Shown piece by piece: positions 24,795-34,709 of a stretch of DNA of 64,000 nucleotides (position 1 is its first letter; each line of letters starts with the position of its first letter). Source of the stretch: Haloarcula limicola (GTDB taxonomy: Archaea > Halobacteriota > Halobacteria > Halobacteriales > Haloarculaceae); contig NZ_WRXM01000002.1 of assembly GCF_010119205.1 (NCBI RefSeq), positions 116,982-180,981 on the forward strand. The letters run 5' to 3'. The notes below the pieces were generated by a model that did not search any database, was not told where the DNA came from, and worked only from the letters and a program-made list of their open reading frames with translations. A program made the translations under genes and the position numbers.

Positions 24795-25751
24795 GTGGGA
24801 CAGAGACTTATCGTCGATACGGACACCGCAGGCGACGACTCGCAGGCGCTTCTCATGGCCGCGCTCGCCGAGTCCATCGACATCGAGGCGGTCACGATCG
24901 TCGCCGGCAACGTCGAGTTCGACTACGAGGTCGAGAACGCGAAGTACGCGCTGGACCTCGCCGGCGTCGCCGACTCGGTCCCGGTCTACGAGGGCGCGCG
25001 TCGACCGCTCCTCAAGGAGTTCGACCACGTCGACCACGTCCACGGCGAGGGCGGGCTGGGCGGCGAGCTCTTCCCCGACACCGGCATCCCCTCCGCCGAT
25101 GGCCACGCCGTCGACGCCATCGTCGACGTCGCGCGCGAGTCGCCGGGCGAGGTGAGCCTCGCCTGCATCGGCCCGCTGACGAACGTCGCGCTGGCGATCC
25201 GGCGGGAACCCGAACTGAACGACCTGTTGGACGAGGTGGTGGTGATGGGCGGGGCGGTGAACACGCTCGGCAATGACACCCCCTCGGCCGAGTTCAACTT
25301 CTGGGTCGACCCCGACGCCGCGAAGATCGTGATGAACGAACTCGACGTGACGCTCGTCGACTGGGGGCTGACCGTTCGACACGGCAAGATAGGGGCAGAG
25401 GACCTCGACCGCTTCGCCGAGGCGGAGACGCCCTACGCGGAGTTCTTCACGACCGTCACCGGTCACGCCCGCGAGTTCTCGAAGGAGCGCCTCGGCGTCG
25501 ACGCGGCCACTCAACCCGACACGCTCGCGCTCGCGTGCTTTCTGAACCCGGACCTCGTGACCGAGGCGGGGACGTACTTCGTCGACGTCGACGAACGCGA
25601 GGGGATGACTCGCGGGTACAGCCTCGTGGACGAACTCGGCATCACCGACGGCGAGCCCCGAACGCGCGTCGTCGAGGCGGTGGACGAATCGACGTTCGAG
25701 CGGATGGTCGCGGACATGCTCCTCCACGGCGACCCCGAGCGGTCGCTGTGA
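24795..25751 (+). CDS. Nucleoside hydrolase (inosine-uridine type)
   Basis: A 318-residue enzyme with the calcium-binding N-terminal motif DTDTAGDDSQA (Asp8, Asp10, Asp14, Asp15). Further family segments are ADSVPVYEGARRPLLKEFDH, SLACIGPLTNVALAIRREPE, VVMGGAVNTLGNDTPSAEFN and FWVDPDAAKIVMNELDVTLV. It cleaves the N-glycosidic bond of ribonucleosides in salvage; base preference is not visible. The start is a GTG at 24795. Confidence 0.9.
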   Translation: MGQRLIVDTDTAGDDSQALLMAALAESIDIEAVTIVAGNVEFDYEVENAKYALDLAGVADSVPVYEGARRPLLKEFDHVDHVHGEGGLGGELFPDTGIPSADGHAVDAIVDVARESPGEVSLACIGPLTNVALAIRREPELNDLLDEVVVMGGAVNTLGNDTPSAEFNFWVDPDAAKIVMNELDVTLVDWGLTVRHGKIGAEDLDRFAEAETPYAEFFTTVTGHAREFSKERLGVDAATQPDTLALACFLNPDLVTEAGTYFVDVDEREGMTRGYSLVDELGITDGEPRTRVVEAVDESTFERMVADMLLHGDPERSL

Positions 25752-25877
25752 GGGCGGTCAGCAGAGATCAGTCGGGGTCACGACCCCCTGTATAACGAGA
25801 GCCCCCGAGCGACCTGACCTTCGAAGCCAAAGAGACTATCCTTAGACGAATCGTAGCCCGAGGAGAGGTATCTACAC

Positions 25878-26582
25878 ATGTCCTCACAGACAGTTTTGAT
25901 CCCGATCGAGTTTCCCGACCCGGACCCGCTACCGTCGACGTTTATCGATGCGTTGACCTCCTGTAAGGTGATCCTGCTCGGGGTCTACGAACTGCCGTCC
26001 GACGTGTCCGCGGACGAACGCCAGCGACGGGAGATCGAGGCGTATCGGTCGCTGTACACTACCGCGTCCAACTTCGTACAGGAGGGAGAGACGGCCGAGG
26101 TCGAGCTGATGATGGGGACCGATATCGAAGATGCGCCGACGACGGTCGCCAAGGAGAGGGACGTGGACGCGCTCCTCATCCCGAACCCGATCACGACGCT
26201 CGACCACCTACTGGTCGCGTTACGAGAGGAGAAGTTCAAGCGACCGATCACCGACTTTTTGGACGCGATAGACGAGGAGGTGCTCCTCCGAACGACGCTG
26301 TTCCACGTCGCTGAAACCGAAGACGACGCGGCGGCCGGTGAGCGACTCCTGACCGAGGTCAGGGACCACCTCGTCGAGGAAGGGTTCTCCCGCCCGAGCG
26401 TGGATATCGAGGTCGAGGTCTCCGACGACCCGGCGTTTTCGATCAGCCAGGCGGCCCGGAATCAGGACTTAATCGTAATGGGTGAGACGCAGGAGACCCC
26501 CTCTCAACGGATCTTCGGGAGAACGTACGAGCAAGTCGCCGAGCAGACGGACTCCCCCGTTCTGATTATCCGAGAGCACTAA
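25878..26582 (+). CDS. Double universal stress protein (UspA-like)
   Basis: A 234-residue protein. The C-terminal half is a clear UspA domain: EVLLRTTLFHVAETEDDAAA, SQAARNQDLIVMGETQETPS, QRIFGRTYEQVAEQTDSPVL and IIREH. The N-terminal half (QTVLIPIEFPDPDPLPSTFI, RDVDALLIPNPITTLDHLLV) appears to be a diverged Usp domain. The nucleotide loop is GETQETPSQRIFGR. A GAGGAGAGGT ribosome-binding-like sequence lies just upstream of the ATG. It is next to the APC-Usp transporters and may respond to the same signals. Confidence 0.85.
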   Translation: MSSQTVLIPIEFPDPDPLPSTFIDALTSCKVILLGVYELPSDVSADERQRREIEAYRSLYTTASNFVQEGETAEVELMMGTDIEDAPTTVAKERDVDALLIPNPITTLDHLLVALREEKFKRPITDFLDAIDEEVLLRTTLFHVAETEDDAAAGERLLTEVRDHLVEEGFSRPSVDIEVEVSDDPAFSISQAARNQDLIVMGETQETPSQRIFGRTYEQVAEQTDSPVLIIREH

Positions 26583-26692
26583 CCGCATCGGACGCTTCTC
26601 TGCCCCGATCAGTCGCCGATCGAGACAGAACGGCCGAGAGCTGCCATCTGGCTGTGACGCCTGTCTCCGTTACGTGACGCTCTCCGGAGCGA

Positions 26693-29074
26693 TCAGTCTC
26701 CGCCGACCCACTGGCGGATCTGACCGGTCAAGCGGTTCGTCTTTCCGGCTCGGCGCTTCGTCATGATGGTGATGTTCCGGGCTTTGCGACCGAGCGTCTC
26801 CGGAATCACTCCGAAGACGATCTGTCGAACGCGGCTCTGTCGGGTCGCACCGACGACGGTCACGTCGTGAGTTTTGGTCTCCTCCAGGAGTCGGTCGGTT
26901 ATATCCCTCCCTTCGAGGACCTTCGTGTCGACCGACGGTCGGTCGATACTGTCGGCGACCTCCGCCAACTGGTCGCGAGCGGTTTCGCGCTCGTCCTCGC
27001 TCGCGTCGGGATCGACGACCTTCGCGAAGGTACACGTCGCGTCCTCGGAGGCCGCGATAGCGCCGGCGACTTCGCCCGCGAGGTGAGCGTGAGGACCGCC
27101 CGCCGTCGGCACGAGGATCGAGTCGACGTCGTCGCCGGCGTCGTCGCCCACCCGTTCGACGAGGACGTCGGCGTCGGCCTCACGAACCACCTCGTCGACG
27201 GTGCTACCGAGCGCGATGTTCTGCCGGGAGCGACCCTGTCCACCCCAGCCCAAGAGCACCGCGTCGCTGTCGTGCTGGTCGATGGTGTGGAGGATGATCT
27301 CCTCGGGCTCGTGTCCGACTCGGACGAGCCCGTGCACCGGAACGGCGGAGTCCTCGGCGAACGCCATCGCCTCGTTGACGACGTCTCGCTCCTCGTCGAT
27401 GAACCGGTCCGCTCGCCCGAGCGGCGTCTGTTCGGGCACGGTGACGGCGCTCATCACGAGCAGCTCCGCGTCCCGGTTTTCGGCGACGTCGACCGCCGTC
27501 CGCATCAGTTGTTCGACGTTTTCGGTCTGGGCGATCGGAACGAGCAGTTGCTCCTCGCGGTCCCGTTCCGATATCTCGTCCCGAGCGGTGCGGACCGCTG
27601 CCGTTTCCGTGGCCTCGCTCTCGTCCGGCTCGCGCGCGTTCCGCATATACCCGAACCAGAAGACGACGCCGATCGCCTCGGCGATCAGGCCGACGTAGAG
27701 CGCGGTCTGCTCGACTTGCGTGACGAGGACGAGGTTCGCGAGGATGGCGATTCCCGGAATCCACGGGACGAACGGCACCTCGAACGAGCGGTCGAGGTCC
27801 GGTTCCTTCCGTCGGGACTGGATGAGCGCGATGTTGACGAAGATGAGCCCCGCGAGCAGCATGAAGTCCGCGAAGTGAGCGATCGCGTGGAACCCGAGGT
27901 GGATCCCGAGCGGGGTCGAACCGCCCTCGCTTCCGGGCGCGGTTCCGAAGAGAACGCTGAAGACGAGGATGTAGAGCAGGATCAGCCCACCGGTGAACAG
28001 CACCGACGCGTACGGCGTGTTGTACCGGTCGCTGAGGTCACCGAACACGCTCGGGAGGTGTCCCCGACGGCTCATCGCGAGCTTGACGCGGGACCCCGCG
28101 AGAATGGTGGCGTTCGCGGCGGAGATCATCGACAGCAGCGCGCCGACGATGATCACCCAGAAGCCGATGTTGCCCAGATAGTACTGGGACGCGTACGCCA
28201 TCGAGACCTCGCCGTGCGTGGCGACGTACTCCCGAGCGGCTTCGGCCCCTTGCAGACCGACTTGGTCAGCGAGGCGCAGGAGGAACGTCTGGTCCTGTAT
28301 CGCGAAGACGATGACGAGGACTACTAAGGCGTAGATCACCGAGACGAGTCCCATCGAGAGGAAGATGGCGCGGGGGATGTTGTGTCCCGGCTCTTCGATC
28401 TCCTCGGCGTTCGTCGCGATCGCCTCGAAGCCGAAGAACGTGATGAACACGAGCGTCGTCGTCACCCCGATCTGTCCGAACTGCGTGATGTTATTCGCCA
28501 GCGAGGTTTGGACGACCGTCGGGTCGAACGCCTGGAGGCCGCCGGCGAGGAAGAGCGCGATGAGCGTGACCTTCAGGCCGGTGACGACGATCTGGAACAT
28601 CCCCGTCTCCTCGGTGCCTTTCAGATTGACTCCGACGAGCAGTCCGAGAATGACGAGCCCGGAGAGCCAGTAGGGAATCGCCTCCGGGAGGCTCAGCGCT
28701 GGTGTGATGAACCGGGTGAACCAACTCGAGAACGACGCGAGATAGAACGCCGCCGACGCCGGATACCCGAGGATGATCGACCAACCGACGATGTACGTGA
28801 GGTCGCTGTCGAAGACGTTCGCCACGTAGGCGTAACCGCCCCCGCTCTCCGGATACAGCGCCGAGAACTCGGCGTACGCGAGCGCGGTGAAGCTCGCTAC
28901 GACCCCCGCGAGAAGGAAGGAGACGATAGCAGCGGCACCGACGTTGCTGACCGCCAACCCGGAGAGGACGAAAATCCCCGCGGCAATCATCGTCCCCATC
29001 CCGAGCGAAATCGCACCGATAAGCCCGATATCCCGGTCGAGTTCGTTTTCGACCGAGCCGCCGCTATCACTCAT
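26693..29074 (-). CDS. APC-family amino acid transporter fused to two Usp domains (subtype A)
   Basis: A 793-residue protein. Residues about 1-490 are an APC permease with about 12-14 helices (GLIGAISLGMGTMIAAGIFV, YPESGGGYAYVANVFDSDLT, FFGFEAIATNAEEIEEPGHN, SAANATILAGSRVKLAMSRR). Two UspA domains follow, at about 505-635 (EEQLLVPIAQTENVEQLMRT) and 650-793 (SILVPTAGGPHAHLAGEVAG). The substrate is unknown but amino acids or cationic compounds are typical. Its subtype partner is the gene at 53300. The ATG at 29074 follows a TATA-like CGCTTATCGG (about 29099). Confidence 0.9.
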   Translation of the reverse strand: MSDSGGSVENELDRDIGLIGAISLGMGTMIAAGIFVLSGLAVSNVGAAAIVSFLLAGVVASFTALAYAEFSALYPESGGGYAYVANVFDSDLTYIVGWSIILGYPASAAFYLASFSSWFTRFITPALSLPEAIPYWLSGLVILGLLVGVNLKGTEETGMFQIVVTGLKVTLIALFLAGGLQAFDPTVVQTSLANNITQFGQIGVTTTLVFITFFGFEAIATNAEEIEEPGHNIPRAIFLSMGLVSVIYALVVLVIVFAIQDQTFLLRLADQVGLQGAEAAREYVATHGEVSMAYASQYYLGNIGFWVIIVGALLSMISAANATILAGSRVKLAMSRRGHLPSVFGDLSDRYNTPYASVLFTGGLILLYILVFSVLFGTAPGSEGGSTPLGIHLGFHAIAHFADFMLLAGLIFVNIALIQSRRKEPDLDRSFEVPFVPWIPGIAILANLVLVTQVEQTALYVGLIAEAIGVVFWFGYMRNAREPDESEATETAAVRTARDEISERDREEQLLVPIAQTENVEQLMRTAVDVAENRDAELLVMSAVTVPEQTPLGRADRFIDEERDVVNEAMAFAEDSAVPVHGLVRVGHEPEEIILHTIDQHDSDAVLLGWGGQGRSRQNIALGSTVDEVVREADADVLVERVGDDAGDDVDSILVPTAGGPHAHLAGEVAGAIAASEDATCTFAKVVDPDASEDERETARDQLAEVADSIDRPSVDTKVLEGRDITDRLLEETKTHDVTVVGATRQSRVRQIVFGVIPETLGRKARNITIMTKRRAGKTNRLTGQIRQWVGGD

Positions 29075-29197
29075 AGTGGATTCGTTAGGAGATAGAGACC
29101 GATAAGCGGGAAGCCTGCCATCTAAACAGCGCGCCGATACTCGCAGGAGAGGTAGACGGCGACTCGTCTCTCGGCGAGACAATGAAATAGCGGCTAT

Positions 29198-31642
29198 TCA
29201 GTCAGTCGTCTGCTCGCTCCCCCTCGGACGGCGCGTCGTCGTTAACTGTTTGTAATACCGGTACACCGGGAAGAGCCGGTTCCCGAGCCGTTGCGAGAGC
29301 CCCGTCTCACTTGCGTATACAAGTACCGGCACGTTCGCGCCTTCGGCTAAGTTGATCACGCGATCCGGCGTACTTCCGAAGACCCACCGCTTCAGTTCAC
29401 GGGTCCGGGTGGCTCCGATGATGAGCGGCCCGCCGTTTTCTGCAGCGGTCGAGACGAGCCCCTCGGCGACCGACGACGCGGAGACCTCTTGGACGTCTAT
29501 CGATCCGTTCTCCGGGAGTTGCTCGACCGTGTCCGTCGCGTCCTCGGCGGTCCCGCCCTCGCCGGACGGCGTGACGTTGATGACGTTGATGTGAGAGCCC
29601 GCGTTCGCCATCGCGCCGACGAGCGTGAGGGCCGCCTTGTGATGGGGGCCGCCGCCAGCGCCGACGTTGACCGTCGAAACGTTCGTCGGGTCGTCGAACC
29701 CTTGGGCGTAGAGGACGTCACAGGGTGCCTCGTACTCTACCTCCTGTGCGATTTCCGGGTGGTCCTCGGGATACCCCATCACGATCAGATCCGCTTCGTC
29801 GTCGCGGGCGGTCTGGAGGATGTCGAACGCGATGTCCCGGCAGACGTGGCCCTCCACCGTGTATTCGACGTCGATATCTTCGCCACCGAGCGTCTCCGTG
29901 ATCCGCTCTACGCGCCCGTTCGCGTCGTCGGCGACCATCTCGCTGGGCGTCTGCTCCGGGATGTGCGTGACGTTGACGACCTGTATGATCGGGTTCTCGT
30001 CGTACATCTTCCCGAGCGTCGCCGCGAGTTTGACGTGCGTCGCCGCCCGGTCTAATCGCCCGGCCGGAACGAGAATCCGGAAGCGGTCGTCATCGCTCTC
30101 GTCGGCGGTCGCCGATTCCGCGTCGCTATCGGGTCCCGTGGCACCGCCGTTGGCGGTGATGGGCGAGCGCGCGGAGACGGTGCGTTCGAACAGCTCTTCG
30201 GTGTCGGGCGCGCCGCCCCAGAGGAGGTAGACGACGATGAGCGAGATCGTCAACACCAGTCCGACGGCGACGCCGACGACCGGGAGGTTGTAGATCAGCG
30301 CGACGTTCGCGATGATCCCCAGAATCGGTATCACGGGCACGCCGGGCACCTCGAACCCGCGCTCCATGTCGGGGTACTTCCGGCGCGAGTAGATGAGCGC
30401 GCCGTTGACGAACGCCAGCGGCAGCAGGAGGTTGAGCGTCGCGAAGCCCGTCAGCGCGTTCAGCCCGAGCGCGAACTCTTCGATGACGACGGCGAATCCG
30501 GCGATGCTCGTCTCGAGACCCACCGGGATCGGCGCGAGCATCCCGTCCTCGCCGAACAGCGTGAGGAACGAGACGATGAGCACGACGATGACGCCCGTCG
30601 CCGTCGCCGTGCTCCAGAACGGCGTCCCGTGCTGCGGGTGGATGCGCGAGAGCCGCCGGGGCGCTTGCCCCTGGCGGCCCATCAGCGAGCCGATGCCCGA
30701 AGCGGCGAGGATCGACGCGTTCGACGCCGAGATCATGCTGAAGATCGCGCCGGCGACGATGAGGTACGTGCCGACTTCGACGCCGGCGACGGTGACCGGG
30801 ATGAACGCCTGTGCGACCGCGCCCATCGCCGTCTCGCCCAGTTGCAGAATCTCGTCGGGCGAGCGCGCCAGCCGCCCGGCCACGTTCGTGATGTTCACCA
30901 TCGCCACGATGACGAACGTGTAGAGGACCGTGACGGTGACGATCGAGGCCGCGATCGCCCGCGGGACAGTCTTGCGCGGCTCGATGATCTCACCGGCCGA
31001 GGCCGCGATGGCCGAGAAGCCGAAGAACGTGATGAACGCGAGCGCGGCCACGGAGACGGTGCCGACGGGTTCGACCTGGAAGCTCCCGGTGAACTCGCCG
31101 ACCGCCGGCCCGACGCCGACGCTCGCGAACATGCCGCCGACGAAGACCATCAGGACGGCGACCTTCGCGGCGGTCACGATGACCTGGAACGAGCCCGACT
31201 CCTCGGTCCCGCGGGCGTTGAGCACGCCCAGTAGAATCGCCGCGAGCACGCCGAACGTGCCGTGAGGGAGGAAGTGGATGCTCTCGGGTATCAGGAACCG
31301 GAAGAACCAGTGGTCCATCGTCGCGAGATAGAAGGCGGTCGTGCCGGTGTATCCCAAGAAGAGGGACATGCCGATGCTGTACGTCAGTAAGTCGCGGTCC
31401 TCGAAAGTGCGGGAGGTGAACAGATACCCCCCGCCGTTCTCGGAGTAGATCGAAGCGAACTCGGAGTACGATGCCGCGGTGATGCCGGCGACGATAGCCG
31501 CGAGAACGAACGCGACGACCGCCGTCGAACCGATCTGATACACCGCGATGCCGGAGAGAGAGAAGATCCCGGCCGCGATCATCGTCCCGAGGCCGATCGC
31601 GAAGGCCACGGGGAATCCGAGCGTCCGCGTATGTTCTACCAT
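29198..31642 (-). CDS. APC-family amino acid transporter fused to two Usp domains (subtype B)
   Basis: An 814-residue protein beginning MVEHTRTLGFPVAFAIGLGT. The APC part (about 1-470) has TMIAAGIFSLSGIAVYQIGS, ENGGGYLFTSRTFEDRDLLT and FFGFSAIAASAGEIIEPRKT. The C-terminal Usp domains begin at about 519 (FRILVPAGRLDRA) and 656 (VNVGAGGGPHHKAALTLVGA). It is the close paralogue of the gene at 50835 and differs clearly from the subtype A gene immediately downstream. The two lie in the same direction about 120 bp apart. Confidence 0.9.
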   Translation of the reverse strand: MVEHTRTLGFPVAFAIGLGTMIAAGIFSLSGIAVYQIGSTAVVAFVLAAIVAGITAASYSEFASIYSENGGGYLFTSRTFEDRDLLTYSIGMSLFLGYTGTTAFYLATMDHWFFRFLIPESIHFLPHGTFGVLAAILLGVLNARGTEESGSFQVIVTAAKVAVLMVFVGGMFASVGVGPAVGEFTGSFQVEPVGTVSVAALAFITFFGFSAIAASAGEIIEPRKTVPRAIAASIVTVTVLYTFVIVAMVNITNVAGRLARSPDEILQLGETAMGAVAQAFIPVTVAGVEVGTYLIVAGAIFSMISASNASILAASGIGSLMGRQGQAPRRLSRIHPQHGTPFWSTATATGVIVVLIVSFLTLFGEDGMLAPIPVGLETSIAGFAVVIEEFALGLNALTGFATLNLLLPLAFVNGALIYSRRKYPDMERGFEVPGVPVIPILGIIANVALIYNLPVVGVAVGLVLTISLIVVYLLWGGAPDTEELFERTVSARSPITANGGATGPDSDAESATADESDDDRFRILVPAGRLDRAATHVKLAATLGKMYDENPIIQVVNVTHIPEQTPSEMVADDANGRVERITETLGGEDIDVEYTVEGHVCRDIAFDILQTARDDEADLIVMGYPEDHPEIAQEVEYEAPCDVLYAQGFDDPTNVSTVNVGAGGGPHHKAALTLVGAMANAGSHINVINVTPSGEGGTAEDATDTVEQLPENGSIDVQEVSASSVAEGLVSTAAENGGPLIIGATRTRELKRWVFGSTPDRVINLAEGANVPVLVYASETGLSQRLGNRLFPVYRYYKQLTTTRRPRGSEQTTD

Positions 31643-31877
31643 CGACCAGCGCTATGACTCTGCTTTGGATAAGCTCTGACCTTGCATTTCAATATCGGAG
31701 ACACGGGTTCCGGTCTCTGGCGAGCCGCTTCCGGGCGATAGCAGTGTCGATTTTCCACGTGACGACCGGCACGGACCCCAACCGGCGGCCCGCCGTTTTG
31801 CTGCGAGCCGCCGCCGATGATCGTCCCTGCCTTCGCAGGCAGACCGCTTACCGAGCGAGAAGCCCTCCTTTCTGGTG

Positions 31878-32372
31878 ATGGCACCGTCTGACCTGCACGA
31901 CCTGTTCATGCACAACCTCGAAGACATCTACTACGCCGAGAACGAGCTCCTCGACGCGCTCGACGAGCTGGAGAGCCAGACGGAGAACGAGGAGATCGCC
32001 TCGGCCTTCAGCGAGCACCGCGAGGAGACGCAGGGCCACATCGACCGGCTGGAGGAAGCCTTCGACGTCCTCGGCAAGGAACCCGAGCGCGAGGAGTGTG
32101 AGGGCATCGAGGGCCTCATCGAGGAGCACGAGGAGTTCGCCGACGAGGACCCCACGCAGGACGTGCTCGACGTCCACAACCTCATCGCCGCCCAGAAGAC
32201 CGAACACTACGAGATCGCCGCCTACGGGACCCTGGCGATGCTCGCCGACCGGCTCGGCGAGGACGAGGTCGGCGACCTCCTCCACGAGAACTTAGAAGAG
32301 GAGAAGGACGCCCTCGACGAGCTCTCCTCGCTCGCGGAGGAGTTCGACTACGGGCAGATCGCCGCCGACTGA
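31878..32372 (+). CDS. DUF892/YciF-like ferritin-fold protein
   Basis: A 164-residue four-helix protein: LHDLFMHNLEDIYYAENELL, ASAFSEHREETQGHIDRLEE, LDVHNLIAAQKTEHYEIAAY and VGDLLHENLEEEKDALDELS. Conserved Glu/His at EDIYYAE, EHREETQGH and KTEHYEIAAY fit the di-iron site of the ferritin-like DUF892 (YciE/YciF) family. These are stress-induced proteins in bacteria. The ATG at 31878 follows an overlapping GTG. Confidence 0.87.
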   Translation: MAPSDLHDLFMHNLEDIYYAENELLDALDELESQTENEEIASAFSEHREETQGHIDRLEEAFDVLGKEPEREECEGIEGLIEEHEEFADEDPTQDVLDVHNLIAAQKTEHYEIAAYGTLAMLADRLGEDEVGDLLHENLEEEKDALDELSSLAEEFDYGQIAAD

Positions 32373-32551
32373 CGACGGATTCACCGCCTCACCGCCGCTC
32401 TTTTCTTCGCCGCGTCGAACGACAGCGGCGCGGCTACTCGCGGAGACGGGTCGACGGTAAGCCCGATACCAATGCACGGTCCGACGGTTTAACTGAGTGC
32501 TAACCTCGATAGCGTCCGCATATGTATCCGGATCGGTTTCGATAGGCGGTT

Positions 32552-33979
32552 ATGAAACTCATTCAGTTGTTCGTCCCCACCGAGGACCGCACGGCGGTGC
32601 GGGACGAACTGGCGGAGATGAACGTCGAGTTCGTCTTCGCCGACGAGGACACGCACCGGGGCGGCAGTATCGCGCAGATACCGGTCCCCTCGGGCGCGGT
32701 CGATACCGTCCTCGCGCGGCTGTACGACGTCGGGCTCGACGAGGACACCTACACCGTCGTCACGGACGTCGACCGCGCGACGGTCCCGAACGTCGACGAG
32801 TTGACCGAGAAGTACGTCGACGGGCCGAAGGGCGACCGCGGCGCGTCCCACCCGGAGATCCGAGAGCGCGCGGCGGACCTCACGCCCGATACCGCGACCT
32901 ACGTCGCCTTCGCAGCGCTGAGCGCCATCGTCGCGGTCGGCGGGCTCTTACTCGACTCGGCCATCGTCATCGTCGGCGCGATGGTCATCGCGCCCTTCGC
33001 CGGGTCGACGCTCTCGGCGAGCGTCGGCCTCGTCATCAGCGACCGCGAGATGGTCGTCGACAGCGTCTCCTCGCAGGTCGTCGGGCTGGTCATCGCCTAC
33101 GTCGGCGCGGTGGCGATGGGCGTGTTCTTACAGCAGACCGGGTTCGTCCCGTCGACGCTCAGCGTCTCGCTGGTCACGCAGGTGGCCGCCTTCGCCACGC
33201 CGAATTCGCTGACGCTGGCGATCGCCATCGCGGCCGGCCTCGCGGGCGCGCTCGCGCTGGCGACGGACCTCCCGGTCTCCATCGCCGGCGTGGCCGTCGC
33301 CGCGGCTATCGTCCCCGCCGCCGCCGCCGCCGGCATCGGAACGGCGTGGGGCGAACCGCTCCTCGTCCTCGGCGCGGTCGTGCTCCTCCTGATGAACATC
33401 GTCTTCATCAACCTCGCGGCCTACCTCGCGCTCGTCTCGCTCGGCTACCGCTCGTCGGTCATCCGGAGCGTCCGCGAGAACGCGGCCGTCTCGGTCCGGT
33501 CGGGCGCGTACGCGGTCGTCATCGTCGCCTTCGCCGTCGTCATCGCGCTGACGAGCGTCGGCACGTATCAGCACGTCGTCTACGAACAGGAGGTCAATCA
33601 GGAGGTAGAGGAGGTGCTGGCCGATCCGACCTACAGTTCGCTCGAACTGGTCAGCGTCAAGACGGGGTACAACGACATGAACCTCCTCGGCCGCGACGAG
33701 TCGGTCACGGTCACGGTCAGTCGGTCGAGCGACGCCCAGTACGAACTACTCGACGAGAACGTCCAGTCGAACGTCTCCCGGGCGACCGACCGCCCGGTGA
33801 CGGTGCAGGTCCGGTTCCTCGACTTCCAACGGGCACAGGCCCAGTCGCAGGGAACAGACGAAACGCCGCAGGTCGACGGGTGGGGGACCCGTGTCGCCGA
33901 CTGGGCCGGCGCGGCGTGGGAGCGACTGACCGGTGCGGTCGGCACCGCGGGCGGTATCCAGTGTGCCGGCGGCTGTTGA
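32552..33979 (+). CDS. DUF389 family membrane protein (TIGR00341), copy 1
   Basis: A 475-residue protein. An N-terminal ferredoxin-like domain (MKLIQLFVPTEDRTAVRDEL, about 1-85) precedes about six membrane helices: VAFAALSAIVAVGGLLLDSA, VIVGAMVIAPFAGSTLSASV, LVSLGYRSSVIRSV and AYAVVIVAFAVVIALTSVGT. A C-terminal soluble part follows. The family is of unknown function. A paralogue lies at 38049. A TATA-like CATATGTATCC about 27 bp upstream supports a leaderless start. Confidence 0.85.
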   Translation: MKLIQLFVPTEDRTAVRDELAEMNVEFVFADEDTHRGGSIAQIPVPSGAVDTVLARLYDVGLDEDTYTVVTDVDRATVPNVDELTEKYVDGPKGDRGASHPEIRERAADLTPDTATYVAFAALSAIVAVGGLLLDSAIVIVGAMVIAPFAGSTLSASVGLVISDREMVVDSVSSQVVGLVIAYVGAVAMGVFLQQTGFVPSTLSVSLVTQVAAFATPNSLTLAIAIAAGLAGALALATDLPVSIAGVAVAAAIVPAAAAAGIGTAWGEPLLVLGAVVLLLMNIVFINLAAYLALVSLGYRSSVIRSVRENAAVSVRSGAYAVVIVAFAVVIALTSVGTYQHVVYEQEVNQEVEEVLADPTYSSLELVSVKTGYNDMNLLGRDESVTVTVSRSSDAQYELLDENVQSNVSRATDRPVTVQVRFLDFQRAQAQSQGTDETPQVDGWGTRVADWAGAAWERLTGAVGTAGGIQCAGGC

Positions 33980-33993
33980 GCGCGGTCGGACGA

Positions 33994-34515
33994 TTACGAC
34001 GGGAGGTCGGCCGTCACGCTGGGGAGGTCGCGCTCGAGCGTCCCGAGGGGGATCCGCTTCGTCGACGGGACGTCCAGCCACGCCTCGGTCGTGAGCGACC
34101 CGTCGACGTGGAGCGTCTCGGTCGGCCCCTCCGCGGGGAGGTGCCGCTCGACGCGGACCGCCTCCTCGGTCCCGCTCTCGATCATCGACCGCTCGATGTT
34201 CACCGGTGGCGACCCGTGGGCGTCCTCGGCCCAGAGCACGTTCGCGACCGTCTGTGACCGCTCCGTGTGCCCCAGCCGGAGGTTCACGGCGGCGACCGTG
34301 AGATCGACGGGCAGCTCGTTGGTGACCGAGACCTGAACGCGGACGTCCGAGGCGTCGTCGCCCTCGAACTCGACGGTCATGTCGCTGATATCCACGTCGC
34401 GCTCCATCCTGCTCTCGAGGTTCTGGACGATGTTCTCTGAGAACCGCCAGCCGAGGATGGGGACGTACTTCAGATAGCGCGCCGCCCACGCCAGCGCCCA
34501 CAGGCGAATGATCAT
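33994..34515 (-). CDS. Hypothetical protein with a membrane-proximal N-terminus (LEA14-like)
   Basis: A 173-residue protein. The N-terminus MIIRLWALAWAARYLKYVPI is hydrophobic/amphipathic. The remainder is beta-rich: DISDMTVEFEGDDASDVRVQ, VSVTNELPVDLTVAAVNLRL, TETLHVDGSLTTEAWLDVPS. This resembles LEA14/water-stress domains, but the assignment is weak. It is divergent from the CPA1 antiporter gene and converges on the DUF389 gene. Confidence 0.65.
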   Translation of the reverse strand: MIIRLWALAWAARYLKYVPILGWRFSENIVQNLESRMERDVDISDMTVEFEGDDASDVRVQVSVTNELPVDLTVAAVNLRLGHTERSQTVANVLWAEDAHGSPPVNIERSMIESGTEEAVRVERHLPAEGPTETLHVDGSLTTEAWLDVPSTKRIPLGTLERDLPSVTADLPS

Positions 34516-34675
34516 ACCGCTTCGTGACCACGGCGGGCCAATAGGGTGTCGCATGCGTGTTCGACTGCGCCGAATCGCCGTCGCCGCCGCCACCTCGCCG
34601 GGATGACTCGTCCCTCGCCGAGAGCGTTCCGGACAGCCGCCGAGAAACGAATCGAGCACCGAATAACAGGCAGGC

Positions 34676-34685
34676 AACTTATCCG
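34676..34685 (+). promoter_or_regulatory. TATA box of the antiporter gene
   Basis: CAACTTATCC lies about 27 bp before the ATG at 34710, fitting a leaderless transcript. It supports the 588-residue start instead of the longer open frame that begins at 34557. Confidence 0.5.
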
Positions 34686-34709
34686 GAAGCGTCGATTCGT
34701 AGCGTACAC